DNA of 6,467 bases from contig DIMZ01000242.1 of assembly GCA_002425825.1 (NCBI GenBank), positions 20,794-27,260 on the forward strand. Reading direction: 5' to 3'. The DNA is from Cloacimonetes bacterium UBA5553 (GTDB taxonomy: Bacteria; Cloacimonadota; Cloacimonadia; Cloacimonadales; Cloacimonadaceae). Of the stretch, positions 1-5,918 are shown in pieces; the first letter of the stretch is position 1; the number at the start of each line of letters is the position of its first letter. The position numbers were made by a program, and so were the translations under genes. The notes under the pieces are model-generated. The model worked only from the letters and a program-made list of their open reading frames with translations, searched no databases and had not been told where the DNA came from.

Positions 1-78
1 TGCTTTGCTACAGGCATGCAGAACCTTGGTGTTCTTCAATACCTGAGTAGCTTTGCCGTTTATGAATACAGTTATCAT
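1..78 (-). CDS. N-terminus of a [2Fe-2S] ferredoxin-domain redox protein (NuoG / Fe-hydrogenase type), partial
   Basis: Read from 78 down to the window edge, this frame gives 26 residues beginning MITVFINGKATQVLKNTKVL and ending HACSKA. That is the usual opening of the plant-type [2Fe-2S] domain found at the N-terminus of NADH-quinone oxidoreductase chain G, iron-only hydrogenase and some formate dehydrogenase subunits: a beta hairpin with INGK, then a threonine-valine-leucine turn into a helix with the pattern VLxAC. The cluster-binding cysteines would lie further on and are not visible, so the exact enzyme cannot be named. The start is supported by AGGAG (84-88 on the plus strand, read in reverse), 5 bases before the ATG. 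The gene diverges from the one starting at 236. A ThiS- or TGS-like beta-grasp domain is a less likely alternative. Confidence 0.65.
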   Translation of the reverse strand, partial: MITVFINGKATQVLKNTKVLHACSKA

Positions 79-111
79 GGCTTCTCCTAAGAGCTGTTAT
101 TTATGGGGAGC

Positions 112-140
112 AGATTGGCAAAGAGTGCAGATAATGTCAA
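112..140 (-). promoter_or_regulatory. Candidate promoter for the minus-strand 2Fe-2S gene
   Basis: On the minus strand a perfect TTGACA -35 box (plus coordinates 135-140), inside the octamer GCTTGACA, is followed after 17 bases by CAATCT (112-117), a poor -10 box that keeps only the A at position 2 and the T at position 6. The first T of the -35 box is 62 bases before the start codon, similar to the spacing at other genes in the window. The -35 box is convincing; the -10 box is weak. Confidence 0.35.
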
Positions 141-178
141 GCATTTGTGCTGAGCCGATATCCATTTCATCATTTTGC

Positions 179-207
179 TTGACTACATAAAAATATCCAA
201 AAAGCAT
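179..207 (+). promoter_or_regulatory. Candidate promoter for the two-gene unit 236-1406
   Basis: TTGACT (179-184), inside the octamer GCTTGACT, is followed after 17 bases by AAGCAT (202-207), a weak -10 box matching three of six consensus positions including A2 and T6. Transcription would begin near 214 and leave a leader of about 20 bases with the ribosome binding site in it. It faces away from the minus-strand promoter at 112-140; the two -35 boxes are 38 bases apart and lie within an 8-bp inverted repeat, GTCAAGCA (136-143) and TGCTTGAC (176-183). Confidence 0.35.
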
Positions 208-223
208 GCGTTCATGTAAGCCG

Positions 224-229
224 AAGGAG
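224..229 (+). promoter_or_regulatory. Ribosome binding site that fixes the start at 236
   Basis: AAGGAG lies 6 bases before the ATG at 236. The upstream in-frame ATG at 206 has no Shine-Dalgarno sequence and would put a polar stretch (MRSCKPKEFC) before the signal peptide, so the 236 start is preferred. Confidence 0.8.
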
Positions 230-235
230 TTTTGT

Positions 236-688
236 ATGAGAATAACACTGGTTTTCCTTGCATTTATATCTGTATTTGCGATGTGTTTTGCCGATATCGA
301 CAAGACCGTAGCCGATTTTATGGGAAATGGAGCTACTTACATGGATGGAAGCACAAAGGTGTTTATGGCAAAGCCCTTTTTTGCCGATGAATATCTTGAG
401 GAAGATAATGCTTACGACTTCCTAGCCATCTCCTGCATGCTGTTTTTGGCAGTGCGTGAAGACTGGGTTGAGCTAAAAAGCAGTAGCACTTCCAGCTATA
501 TAAAGAGCCTTGACCAAGTAGGTGCACCCTGGACTAATGAGTATCAATACTATGTGGTAACCATCCCCATCAGGGAGATTGAGCAGAAATTTTGCGAAAG
601 CTATAACCTTAGCGATGAAGTATTGCTAAGAAACATAACCTCTTACATCCGCAATAATGCCGATCACCACATAGCAGCAAACTATTAA
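236..688 (+). CDS. Small secreted protein of unknown function (150 aa)
   Basis: I do not recognise a family. The protein starts with a typical Sec signal peptide, MRITLVFLAFISVFAMCFA (residues 1-19), probably cleaved before D20, leaving a mature protein of about 131 residues. The mature part is mixed and mildly acidic: an N-terminal acidic/aromatic segment (about 45-62), a hydrophobic stretch AISCMLFLAV (64-73) that looks like a buried strand or helix rather than a membrane anchor, a serine-rich turn (82-88), a strand YQYYVVTIPI (103-112) and a C-terminal helix-rich part ending HHIAANY. There are two mature cysteines, C67 and C120, which could form a disulfide in the periplasm. No catalytic motif is evident. 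It lies 31 bases before the DUF4476 gene with no promoter between them, so the two are probably co-transcribed. Existence of the gene is well supported; function is unknown. Confidence 0.8.
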   Translation: MRITLVFLAFISVFAMCFADIDKTVADFMGNGATYMDGSTKVFMAKPFFADEYLEEDNAYDFLAISCMLFLAVREDWVELKSSSTSSYIKSLDQVGAPWTNEYQYYVVTIPIREIEQKFCESYNLSDEVLLRNITSYIRNNADHHIAANY

Positions 689-719
689 ATAACCAAGCCC
701 CATTACAAGGAGAGGAGTG

Positions 720-1406
720 ATGATAGCATCCAAGTATGCTTACGGGAAAGCTTGTGCCTGGTTAAAACTTGCCTTGGCCACGGTTGTTTTGCTAATCGGC
801 ACGTCCGTCATATTTGCAGTAGATATTGACAACAAAGCCTTAAACGAAACTTACGAAGAGCTGCCCTTTGAACGCAAGGTTATTCTGAACAGGCTAACCA
901 GAAAAATTGATAAGCTACAGATGAGCTACATTGCTCAGCTAAACAAAGCCGAGAGATATGAAGCCCAGAAGCTACTGGACGAAATACGCAGCCTTGCCCA
1001 AAAACTTGCAGCCACTCCTCCGCCTCCTACAGCATCCACGAATGTAACTGTGAACATAGCTCCCACACCTGCTCCACGGCCAAATCCACGTCCCGCACCA
1101 GCTCCAAAGCCGGTGCCCATTTCGGATAAAGACTTTATAGACTTAAAAAACAGCATTCGCCGTAACAGCTTTGGCGATGCCGGGCTGGATGTACTAAAAT
1201 CCGCCGCAGATGGTAACAACTTCCGCTCAGCTCAGGTGGTGGAATTACTTGGCTTATTCCCCTTCTCCACAGACAAGCAAAAAGCCCTGCAAATTGCATA
1301 TCCCAAGTGTATAGACACTCAGAACAAGTACAAGATTATAGACGCTTTTATGTTTGACTCAGACAAAAAAGAGGCAAGGGAGATTATGGAACGAGCTCGG
1401 GACTAA
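720..1406 (+). CDS. DUF4476 domain protein with signal/anchor, coiled coil and proline-rich linker (228 aa)
   Basis: The domain order is clear. Residues 1-33 form a long signal peptide or membrane anchor (hydrophobic core about 16-33, possible cleavage after IFA). Residues 40-97 are a charged helical, coiled-coil-like segment. Residues 99-133 are a linker rich in Pro and Ala (PAPRPNPRPAPAPKPVP). Residues about 134-222 match DUF4476, with its two related helical halves: DFIDLKNSIRRNSF, then AQVVELLGLFPFSTDKQKAL, and the closing D-x-x-NKYKIIDAFMFDSDKKEA pattern. The domain occurs in exported proteins of FCB-group bacteria and has no established function. The proline linker suggests a reach across the periplasm or along the cell wall, which is inference. 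The ATG at 720 is preferred over the GTG at 717 because AAGGAG (707-712) is then 7 bases away. It follows the gene at 236-688 and converges with the TPR gene, whose stop lies 11 bases beyond. Confidence 0.87.
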   Translation: MIASKYAYGKACAWLKLALATVVLLIGTSVIFAVDIDNKALNETYEELPFERKVILNRLTRKIDKLQMSYIAQLNKAERYEAQKLLDEIRSLAQKLAATPPPPTASTNVTVNIAPTPAPRPNPRPAPAPKPVPISDKDFIDLKNSIRRNSFGDAGLDVLKSAADGNNFRSAQVVELLGLFPFSTDKQKALQIAYPKCIDTQNKYKIIDAFMFDSDKKEAREIMERARD

Positions 1407-1440
1407 GGTGAGCTAGCTTACTTTTTCACCTTGCTTTTAA
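1405..1440 (+). terminator. Weak candidate terminator between convergent genes
   Basis: AAGGTGA (1405-1411) pairs with TCACCTT (1426-1432), a 7-bp stem around a 14-base loop, followed by GCTTTTAA. The stem begins at the stop codon of the DUF4476 gene and runs into the last codons of the convergent TPR gene. The large loop and interrupted T-tract make it a poor rho-independent terminator for the plus strand; on the minus strand no T-tract follows. Confidence 0.3.
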
Positions 1441-2056
1441 GCTCATTATACAGCCTTTGTATCTCCTCTTCCGAGATAACTTCATCGTCGCTCTCTTCCT
1501 CTTCGGGAGATAGCGTCATGGCTTTTTCCAGGTTTTGCAAAGCCTCAGGATAGCGTTCCAGTTTGTTTAGCGCATAAGCCATCCAGACATAGGCATCATA
1601 GTGCTGCTCGTTAGTACGGATGGATTCTGTTAATGCCTTCACAGATTCCTGGTAGTTGCCAAGCTTGTAATGTGCCTCACCTTTGTGACGCCAGGGGCAA
1701 GACCAATTGGGGAATTCTTTGTTCAGGCTATTATAAACCATCACTGCCTGCGGGTATTGCTCTTTCCCCAGCAGCATATTGGCAAGCGTAAATCTTTCGC
1801 CGGCTGCAAGAGCATCGGCATTGGTAATAAGCTCTTCCATTAGTCTCTTTGCCTCAAAATCGGCAATATAGGCAAGATGCAGCTTGCTTAGATTAACCTT
1901 CTCGCCCTTGCTAATGGTATTGTCAAGAGTGCTAACCGCTTTGCTGAAATTGCTTGTTCCTGGGTTCTTGAGGTATTCGTTTAAGGGTGTTACTTCCTGG
2001 GCAAAGACCAGCCCGCAAATGCACAGTGCAAGAGATAACAAAAATAGATGCTTCAT
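1418..2056 (-). CDS. Exported TPR-repeat protein (212 aa)
   Basis: A Sec signal peptide (MKHLFLLSLALCICGLVFA, cleavage before Q20) is followed by a helical region and about three tetratricopeptide repeats at residues 86-119, 120-153 and 154-187. The repeats show the W/L-G-Y-A-P spacing, for example HKGEAHYKLGNYQESVKALT and MAYALNKLERYPEALQNLEK. A very acidic segment (PEEEESDDEVISEEE, 184-198) and a lysine-rich helix close the protein. TPRs are protein-protein docking scaffolds; no partner can be named from sequence. The cysteines in the signal peptide do not form a proper lipobox, so it is read as periplasmic rather than a lipoprotein. The start ATG is the only sensible one (an in-frame stop lies 24 bases upstream), but AAGGAG (plus coordinates 2070-2075) is 13 bases away, longer than normal. 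It stands alone on this strand, divergent from the beta-barrel gene. Confidence 0.87.
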   Translation of the reverse strand: MKHLFLLSLALCICGLVFAQEVTPLNEYLKNPGTSNFSKAVSTLDNTISKGEKVNLSKLHLAYIADFEAKRLMEELITNADALAAGERFTLANMLLGKEQYPQAVMVYNSLNKEFPNWSCPWRHKGEAHYKLGNYQESVKALTESIRTNEQHYDAYVWMAYALNKLERYPEALQNLEKAMTLSPEEEESDDEVISEEEIQRLYNELKSKVKK

Positions 2057-2091
2057 AGAGTTTCGGATGCTCCTTGTTCATAATTGCCCCA

Positions 2092-2119
2092 ATAGTGTTT
2101 AGGTGGGCATATCAGTCAA
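2092..2119 (-). promoter_or_regulatory. Candidate promoter for the TPR gene
   Basis: On the minus strand TTGACT (plus 2114-2119), inside GCTTGACT, is followed after 16 bases by CACTAT (2092-2097), which matches three of six -10 positions. The -35 box begins 63 bases before the start codon. Transcription would begin near 2085, giving a leader of about 30 bases. Confidence 0.4.
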
Positions 2120-2169
2120 GCACTAAAACCAAAGCTTACTTGATTATCACCTGTCACATTGGATTGGGC

Positions 2170-2198
2170 TTGACAGCAATATCGGGCTAATGTATAAA
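2170..2198 (+). promoter_or_regulatory. Strong sigma70-like promoter for the beta-barrel/T9SS-protein unit
   Basis: A perfect TTGACA (2170-2175), within GCTTGACA, and TATAAA (2193-2198) are separated by exactly 17 bases, giving 11 of 12 matches to the classic consensus. Transcription would start near 2205, about 26 bases before the ATG of the short leader ORF at 2231 and 75 before the presumed start of the beta-barrel gene. It faces away from the TPR gene promoter; their -35 boxes are 50 bases apart. Confidence 0.7.
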
Positions 2199-2219
2199 TG
2201 GCTTTAGCTTTATTTAAAT

Positions 2220-2225
2220 AAGGAG
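2220..2225 (+). promoter_or_regulatory. Ribosome binding site serving the ATG at 2231, not the beta-barrel frame
   Basis: AAGGAG sits 5 bases before the ATG at 2231, ideal spacing. It is the only good Shine-Dalgarno sequence upstream of the beta-barrel gene, yet the ATG it serves is in a different frame. Confidence 0.6.
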
Positions 2226-2230
2226 CGTGG

Positions 2231-2287
2231 ATGAGAGATAGATTTGGAGACGCAGCCCAAGGCGTTGCTGCACAGCATAATGGCTAA
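2231..2287 (+). CDS. Possible 18-codon leader ORF overlapping the beta-barrel gene start
   Basis: ATG at 2231 opens MRDRFGDAAQGVAAQHNG and stops with TAA at 2285-2287. The stop overlaps the presumed beta-barrel start by 8 bases (ATGGCTAA, 2280-2287), an arrangement typical of translational coupling. It has an ideal AAGGAG and lies just downstream of the strong promoter. The peptide has no run of a regulatory amino acid, so classical attenuation is not suggested. The alternative is that one extra base between 2231 and 2243 (real or a sequencing error) has separated the true start from the beta-barrel frame. Confidence 0.35.
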   Translation: MRDRFGDAAQGVAAQHNG

Positions 2288-3002
2288 ATATCTACTGGCT
2301 ATTCTGGCTTATGTACTGTGTATTTACACCCTTATGGCATCGCAAACCAGCCTAAGCTTCGGAGCTAAGATGGGACCTGGCTTGTCTATGCATTATGGCA
2401 CTAAAAGTGATGGCATGGATTATGAAGTATCCAGCAGTTATCGCCTTGGCATGGTAGCAGGTGGCTTTCTGGACTTAAACATCAGTGATAACCTTGCCTT
2501 GGGCTACGAAGTGCTGTATGCGCAAAAGGGTTCTGACCAGGAAATAACCATATACAAGATGGTTATACAAAACGTAGAAGAAGAATTGGCAAAGCCCGCG
2601 GTGATGAATGTTTCATATTATATGGACTATATAGAAATACCTGTGCTGCTGAAGGTTAAGGTGTTAAACAAGCCATCCTTTGGCATGAACGCCATAACCG
2701 GAACAGCCATGGCACTAAAGGTGAAGGGGAAGCATAACCTGGATGGAAGAGTTTATTTTCCTGATGGAGACTCTTTCACCGAACTTAGTATAAAGGACAG
2801 CTCGAATCTGAGCGATGTGAATATGTTTGATTTCAGCTTCGTGTATGGCGGAAGCGTGGAATATAAACGCAAGAATACTTATTTTCTGGAATATCGGTTC
2901 ACCCTGGGTTGGGATTACCTTAGCCTGCCCACCTATACGCTCATGCCGCCTGTGGAGCTAAGAAACCAAAGCTATTCCCTGCTTTTGGGAATGAAGTTTT
3001 AA
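2280..3002 (+). CDS. PorT-like outer-membrane beta-barrel protein (240 aa)
   Basis: A signal peptide (MAKYLLAILAYVLCIYTLMA, cleavage near S21/Q22) precedes a domain resembling the outer-membrane beta-barrel family 2 (OMP_b-brl_2, which includes PorT). Visible features are SLSFGAKMGPGLSM (25-37), GMVAGGFLDLNISDNLALGY (57-76), the strand-turn LYAQKGSD (79-86), the conserved MDYIEIPVLLKVKV (115-128), alternating strands to the end, and a C-terminal LLLGMKF with final Phe as expected for BAM-assisted insertion. Length fits the family. PorT itself is part of the type IX secretion machinery, but the family is broad, so a direct role in secretion is only suggested by the T9SS-sorted product encoded 14 bases downstream. 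The start is uncertain: ATG 2280 gives a compact signal peptide but lacks a Shine-Dalgarno sequence, and an in-frame TTG at 2244 is a weaker alternative. Confidence 0.85.
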   Translation: MAKYLLAILAYVLCIYTLMASQTSLSFGAKMGPGLSMHYGTKSDGMDYEVSSSYRLGMVAGGFLDLNISDNLALGYEVLYAQKGSDQEITIYKMVIQNVEEELAKPAVMNVSYYMDYIEIPVLLKVKVLNKPSFGMNAITGTAMALKVKGKHNLDGRVYFPDGDSFTELSIKDSSNLSDVNMFDFSFVYGGSVEYKRKNTYFLEYRFTLGWDYLSLPTYTLMPPVELRNQSYSLLLGMKF

Positions 3003-3016
3003 TAAGCGAGGTATAA

Positions 3017-4462
3017 ATGAATTGCAAAGCTAAAAGCATGTTATTAATGCTGACAATATTGTTAACTGCCCTGTTGTTGCACGCTCAGGCACCATATTCA
3101 TCTGTGTTCTATTCGGGTGAGAACTTTATTGGCATTCGTAAGCTAGTCTTTAATGCCGAGCACCAAGACCAACTGCTGGTGCACAATGGCAATGCTATAG
3201 TCCCGATAGAATCAGAGGACTATTATGGTTCAGGCTGGCGCACAGCAAGCATTCCCGTGGGTTCGCACCCCTATATAGGCTTTACAAACTCACCTCAGAA
3301 CAATCTGGTAAACCCAATATACTGGCAGGAGATCAGCGCAAACAGCCTTAGCAAGCTTACTCTAATGGCAAACGACCCCGCCGGTGACCAGAGCTTTAGC
3401 AATGTGAATCTGGACATCCGTGAAGTGTATGCCGGATTTAGTGCCGATAAGGTTCATTTTGCCATCCGCAATGCCGGCAATGGCTTTCCCATTAGCTCTG
3501 GTTTAACTTACTTCTCATACATGGCATTGCTGGTTAATCCCGATGCCGACCCTGTCGATAATCCGCCTGTTTATGGCTTGATGTACACGGTAAACTTAAC
3601 CGGTGTTATGTCACCGGGGCTGTATAAAATTACCGGAACTGGCTTTAGCGGGCTAAACCGCCTGGGCGATATTCAAACCCAGGTGGATGCTGCGAATAAT
3701 CTTTTATACCTCTCCTGCGACTGGAGCTTGTTGCAGGCAGATGCCGATTTTATGTCCTGGTACAATGCCGAATACCCCCTGGCAGGCTCAATGGCACTAA
3801 GTAGCAGGATAACCCTTACCGGAGGCATCCAAGAGGCAGATGCCAGCCCCGCGGTTAACTTGCTGTTCAAAAAGCAGCAGGTGCCGGGTGCCAATCTCTA
3901 TGGCCCCGAGCTAAGTGTGCCTGTATATGTGGAAAATGGAGGCATTGCCAGCGTTTATATTGAGTATTATGATGCCGATCCCAATCTTCCCATTGTCCAT
4001 AAAGTTTTGCTTGATGGAGTTGAGTATGGCGATTTATTACCTGTTACACCCATAGACTTTAGCCAGAGCCAGGGCTTTTACCTGGATAACATAAACTTGC
4101 CACCGGGGTGCAACACCATAGAACTGGTATTCAGCGATGACGGGATAAACTACTTTTCTCAGTATATAAATAACTGCTCGGGAGCTCAGGATGCCATAGC
4201 CAGCCCAGCGATACTATCCGCATATCCAAATCCCTTCGTTGCTTCTTTGAATATAAAGGCAGATTTCTCTGCCATACCGGAAAAGGGCATAAGGATTTAT
4301 AACCTGAAAGGTCAGCTAATTCGCAGCATAAGCTTAAATCAGGCAGAAGGGATTGTTTGGGATGGCAAAGACAGCCGTGGACAAAACACCGCACCCGGCA
4401 TTTATCTGCTAAAGGCAGGGCAAAGCCAAACTGCACCGCTAAAGGTGCTAAAACTGAAGTAA
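3017..4462 (+). CDS. Secreted protein with type IX secretion C-terminal sorting domain (481 aa)
   Basis: A signal peptide covers residues 1 to about 23 (LLMLTILLTALLLHA, then Q). The middle is all-beta and of unknown family. At about 296-385 there is an Ig-like domain of the kind seen in extracellular proteins: IEYYDADPNLP, then LLDGVEYGDL, then LPPGCNTIELVFSDDG. C365 and C387 could pair. The last 90 residues (392-481) are a T9SS type A sorting domain: YPNP at 403-406, IYNLKGQLI at 427-435, WDGKDSRG at 448-455, PGIYLLK at 460-466 and a lysine-rich end. In T9SS bacteria this domain directs export across the outer membrane and surface attachment or release. No catalytic motif was recognised, so an adhesin or structural surface role is guessed. 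The Shine-Dalgarno (GAGG, 3008-3011) is weaker than at neighbouring genes. It follows the beta-barrel gene by 14 bases, so the two are probably co-transcribed. Confidence 0.9.
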   Translation: MNCKAKSMLLMLTILLTALLLHAQAPYSSVFYSGENFIGIRKLVFNAEHQDQLLVHNGNAIVPIESEDYYGSGWRTASIPVGSHPYIGFTNSPQNNLVNPIYWQEISANSLSKLTLMANDPAGDQSFSNVNLDIREVYAGFSADKVHFAIRNAGNGFPISSGLTYFSYMALLVNPDADPVDNPPVYGLMYTVNLTGVMSPGLYKITGTGFSGLNRLGDIQTQVDAANNLLYLSCDWSLLQADADFMSWYNAEYPLAGSMALSSRITLTGGIQEADASPAVNLLFKKQQVPGANLYGPELSVPVYVENGGIASVYIEYYDADPNLPIVHKVLLDGVEYGDLLPVTPIDFSQSQGFYLDNINLPPGCNTIELVFSDDGINYFSQYINNCSGAQDAIASPAILSAYPNPFVASLNIKADFSAIPEKGIRIYNLKGQLIRSISLNQAEGIVWDGKDSRGQNTAPGIYLLKAGQSQTAPLKVLKLK

Positions 4463-4481
4463 AGCAGGTAATCTTTTTGGC

Positions 4482-4510
4482 TTGACATATCCGTAGCACT
4501 CAGTTAGGAT
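4482..4510 (+). promoter_or_regulatory. Sigma70-like promoter for the DUF4139-hsp20 unit
   Basis: TTGACA (4482-4487), inside GCTTGACA, and TAGGAT (4505-4510) are separated by exactly 17 bases. The -35 is perfect; the -10 matches four of six including positions 1, 2, 5 and 6. Transcription near 4517 leaves a leader of about 45 bases. This separates the DUF4139-hsp20 pair from the preceding gene, although no convincing terminator lies between. Confidence 0.6.
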
Positions 4511-4561
4511 ACCACAAGCTAAATATATGTATGCAAGGTTCAGTGAACAAGGAGATAACAA

Positions 4562-5902
4562 ATGAAACAATTTACAATTATCCTGTTGCTTACCCTGATT
4601 CTAATTCCCATCTATGGTGAAGATTGGATCACGATTTATAACGACGACTTATCTTTGGTGCGTTCCCGCTTCGAGCTAAAGCTGGATGCAGGCCGCCAGG
4701 AATATAACTTTGACGATATAACCAGCCGCATAAAGCCATCCTCGGTAATAGTTAGCGGTGGCGGTATTCGCGTGGCAGAGCAGAACTATGAGTATGACCT
4801 TGCCGGCAAGTATCAGATTATGGCAAAGTATCTCGACCGCGAAGTGATTGTGATTATGAAAGACCAATCCAAGCTGCAAGGCACGCTGAAGTTCTTCGAC
4901 GGTGGCAACACCGGCATAATTGAAAGCAGCACCAAGCGTTTGTTGGTGATTAGCGATTCCGAAACCCAATGGCTGCAGCTTGCCGAATTGCCTCCCAATT
5001 TTTACACCAAGCCCACTCTGCACTGGAGCTTAATTGCGCCAAAGAAAGGCGTGTATCCTGTTCAGCTTAGTTATCTTAGCGGTGGCTTTAGCTGGGACGT
5101 TACCTATAACACCGTTTGGGACGAAAAGAACCTGCAATTCAATTCCTGGGTAACCATAAACAACCGCTCCGGTCGTGCCTTCGATAAGGTGAACCTAAAG
5201 CTGATAGCCGGAGAGGTAAATCAGGTTCAGGAGTATTATAATAAAGGCCTCACCGGTGCAGGCATGCAACGCTATTACGCCGAAGACTCCGCTGCCATGT
5301 CTGCTCCCTCTTTCGAAGAAAAAGCCTTCCACGACTTTCACATGTACACCCTGGATCAGAAAGTATCCTTTGCCAACAATCAAACTAAGCAATTGGAGCT
5401 GTATCCCACTATGAACATCAGTGCCAATGCGGTGTATGAGTATAACACCTACAGCACTGCCGTAAACAGCATAATAAAGTTTAAGAATACAGCCGAAAAT
5501 GGAGCCGGGAAAGCTCTGCCCAAAGGGGTGATAAAGGTTTATAAACAAGATACCGACGGTAATCTGGAGTTCATAGGTGAAGATAGCATAAACCACACCT
5601 CGCGTAACGAAGAAGTTGCCGTGAACACCGGAAAGGCTTTCGACCTGGTTGGCTCCACCCGCGTAAAAGAAAACAAACAGGTATCGAATAGAATTAATGA
5701 ACGCGTGTTGCAGATAACGCTAAAGAACAATTCCGATAAGCCCAAAAAGATTAATGTGATGCACCAATTGGGTACCGGAACCAAGATAGTGGAATCGGAC
5801 TTGCGCTATGCCAAAGACAGCAACGACAAGGTTACCTACAGCGTAGAAATTGCTCCCAATAAGGAAGCTATCTTCTCGTTCCGCGAAAGAACAGAATACT
5901 AA
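4562..5902 (+). CDS. Exported DUF4139 domain protein (446 aa)
   Basis: A signal peptide (hydrophobic 5-18, cleavage near G19/E20) leads into a protein matching the DUF4139 family along its whole length. Landmarks are an N-terminal strand region with the typical DWITIYNDDLSLVR, a small beta domain at about 88-140 (YLDREVIVIMKD, then LQGTLKF), the hinge TKPTLHWSL (149-157), the family signature LSYLSGGFSWDVTYN (169-183) followed by WVTINNRSGRAF and LKLIAGEVNQV (212-222), and the C-terminal part LPKGVIKVYKQDTDG (319-333), FIGEDSINHT and GKAFDLVGSTR. Related proteins occur widely in bacteria; their molecular role is not firmly established. It appears to be periplasmic or surface-located with no membrane anchor. 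AAGGAG (4549-4554) is 7 bases before the ATG. The hsp20 gene follows after 21 bases. Family assignment is firm; function is open. Confidence 0.93.
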   Translation: MKQFTIILLLTLILIPIYGEDWITIYNDDLSLVRSRFELKLDAGRQEYNFDDITSRIKPSSVIVSGGGIRVAEQNYEYDLAGKYQIMAKYLDREVIVIMKDQSKLQGTLKFFDGGNTGIIESSTKRLLVISDSETQWLQLAELPPNFYTKPTLHWSLIAPKKGVYPVQLSYLSGGFSWDVTYNTVWDEKNLQFNSWVTINNRSGRAFDKVNLKLIAGEVNQVQEYYNKGLTGAGMQRYYAEDSAAMSAPSFEEKAFHDFHMYTLDQKVSFANNQTKQLELYPTMNISANAVYEYNTYSTAVNSIIKFKNTAENGAGKALPKGVIKVYKQDTDGNLEFIGEDSINHTSRNEEVAVNTGKAFDLVGSTRVKENKQVSNRINERVLQITLKNNSDKPKKINVMHQLGTGTKIVESDLRYAKDSNDKVTYSVEIAPNKEAIFSFRERTEY

Positions 5903-5918
5903 TCACCCCAATAAGGAG

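Noticed and set aside
97..303. A 68-codon minus-strand open frame across the divergent gap, ending with an ICTLCQ motif
   Set aside because: It has no Shine-Dalgarno sequence at its ATG codons, overlaps the signal peptide of the gene at 236, covers both predicted promoters and resembles no family I know.
823..828. A TTGACA inside the DUF4476 gene as a promoter
   Set aside because: It lies within the signal-peptide coding region, lacks the preceding GC of the other five sites and precedes no gene start.
935..1219. A minus-strand open frame rich in Gly, Ala and Phe
   Set aside because: It lies opposite the proline-rich and DUF4476 region; its composition is the complement of Pro/Ala codons and it has no start signal.
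1884..2102. A plus-strand open frame antisense to the TPR gene start
   Set aside because: It overlaps the signal peptide and TPR gene in antisense, has no ribosome binding site and no recognisable protein features.
4433..4478. A hairpin GCACC-gctaaa-GGTGC followed by a T-run, as a terminator for the T9SS-sorted gene
   Set aside because: The stem is inside the coding sequence and 25 bases separate it from the T-run at 4474-4478, so it cannot work as an intrinsic terminator.
4131..5784. Several minus-strand open frames opposite the T9SS-sorted and DUF4139 genes
   Set aside because: All are antisense to well-supported genes, lack start signals and have no family resemblance.
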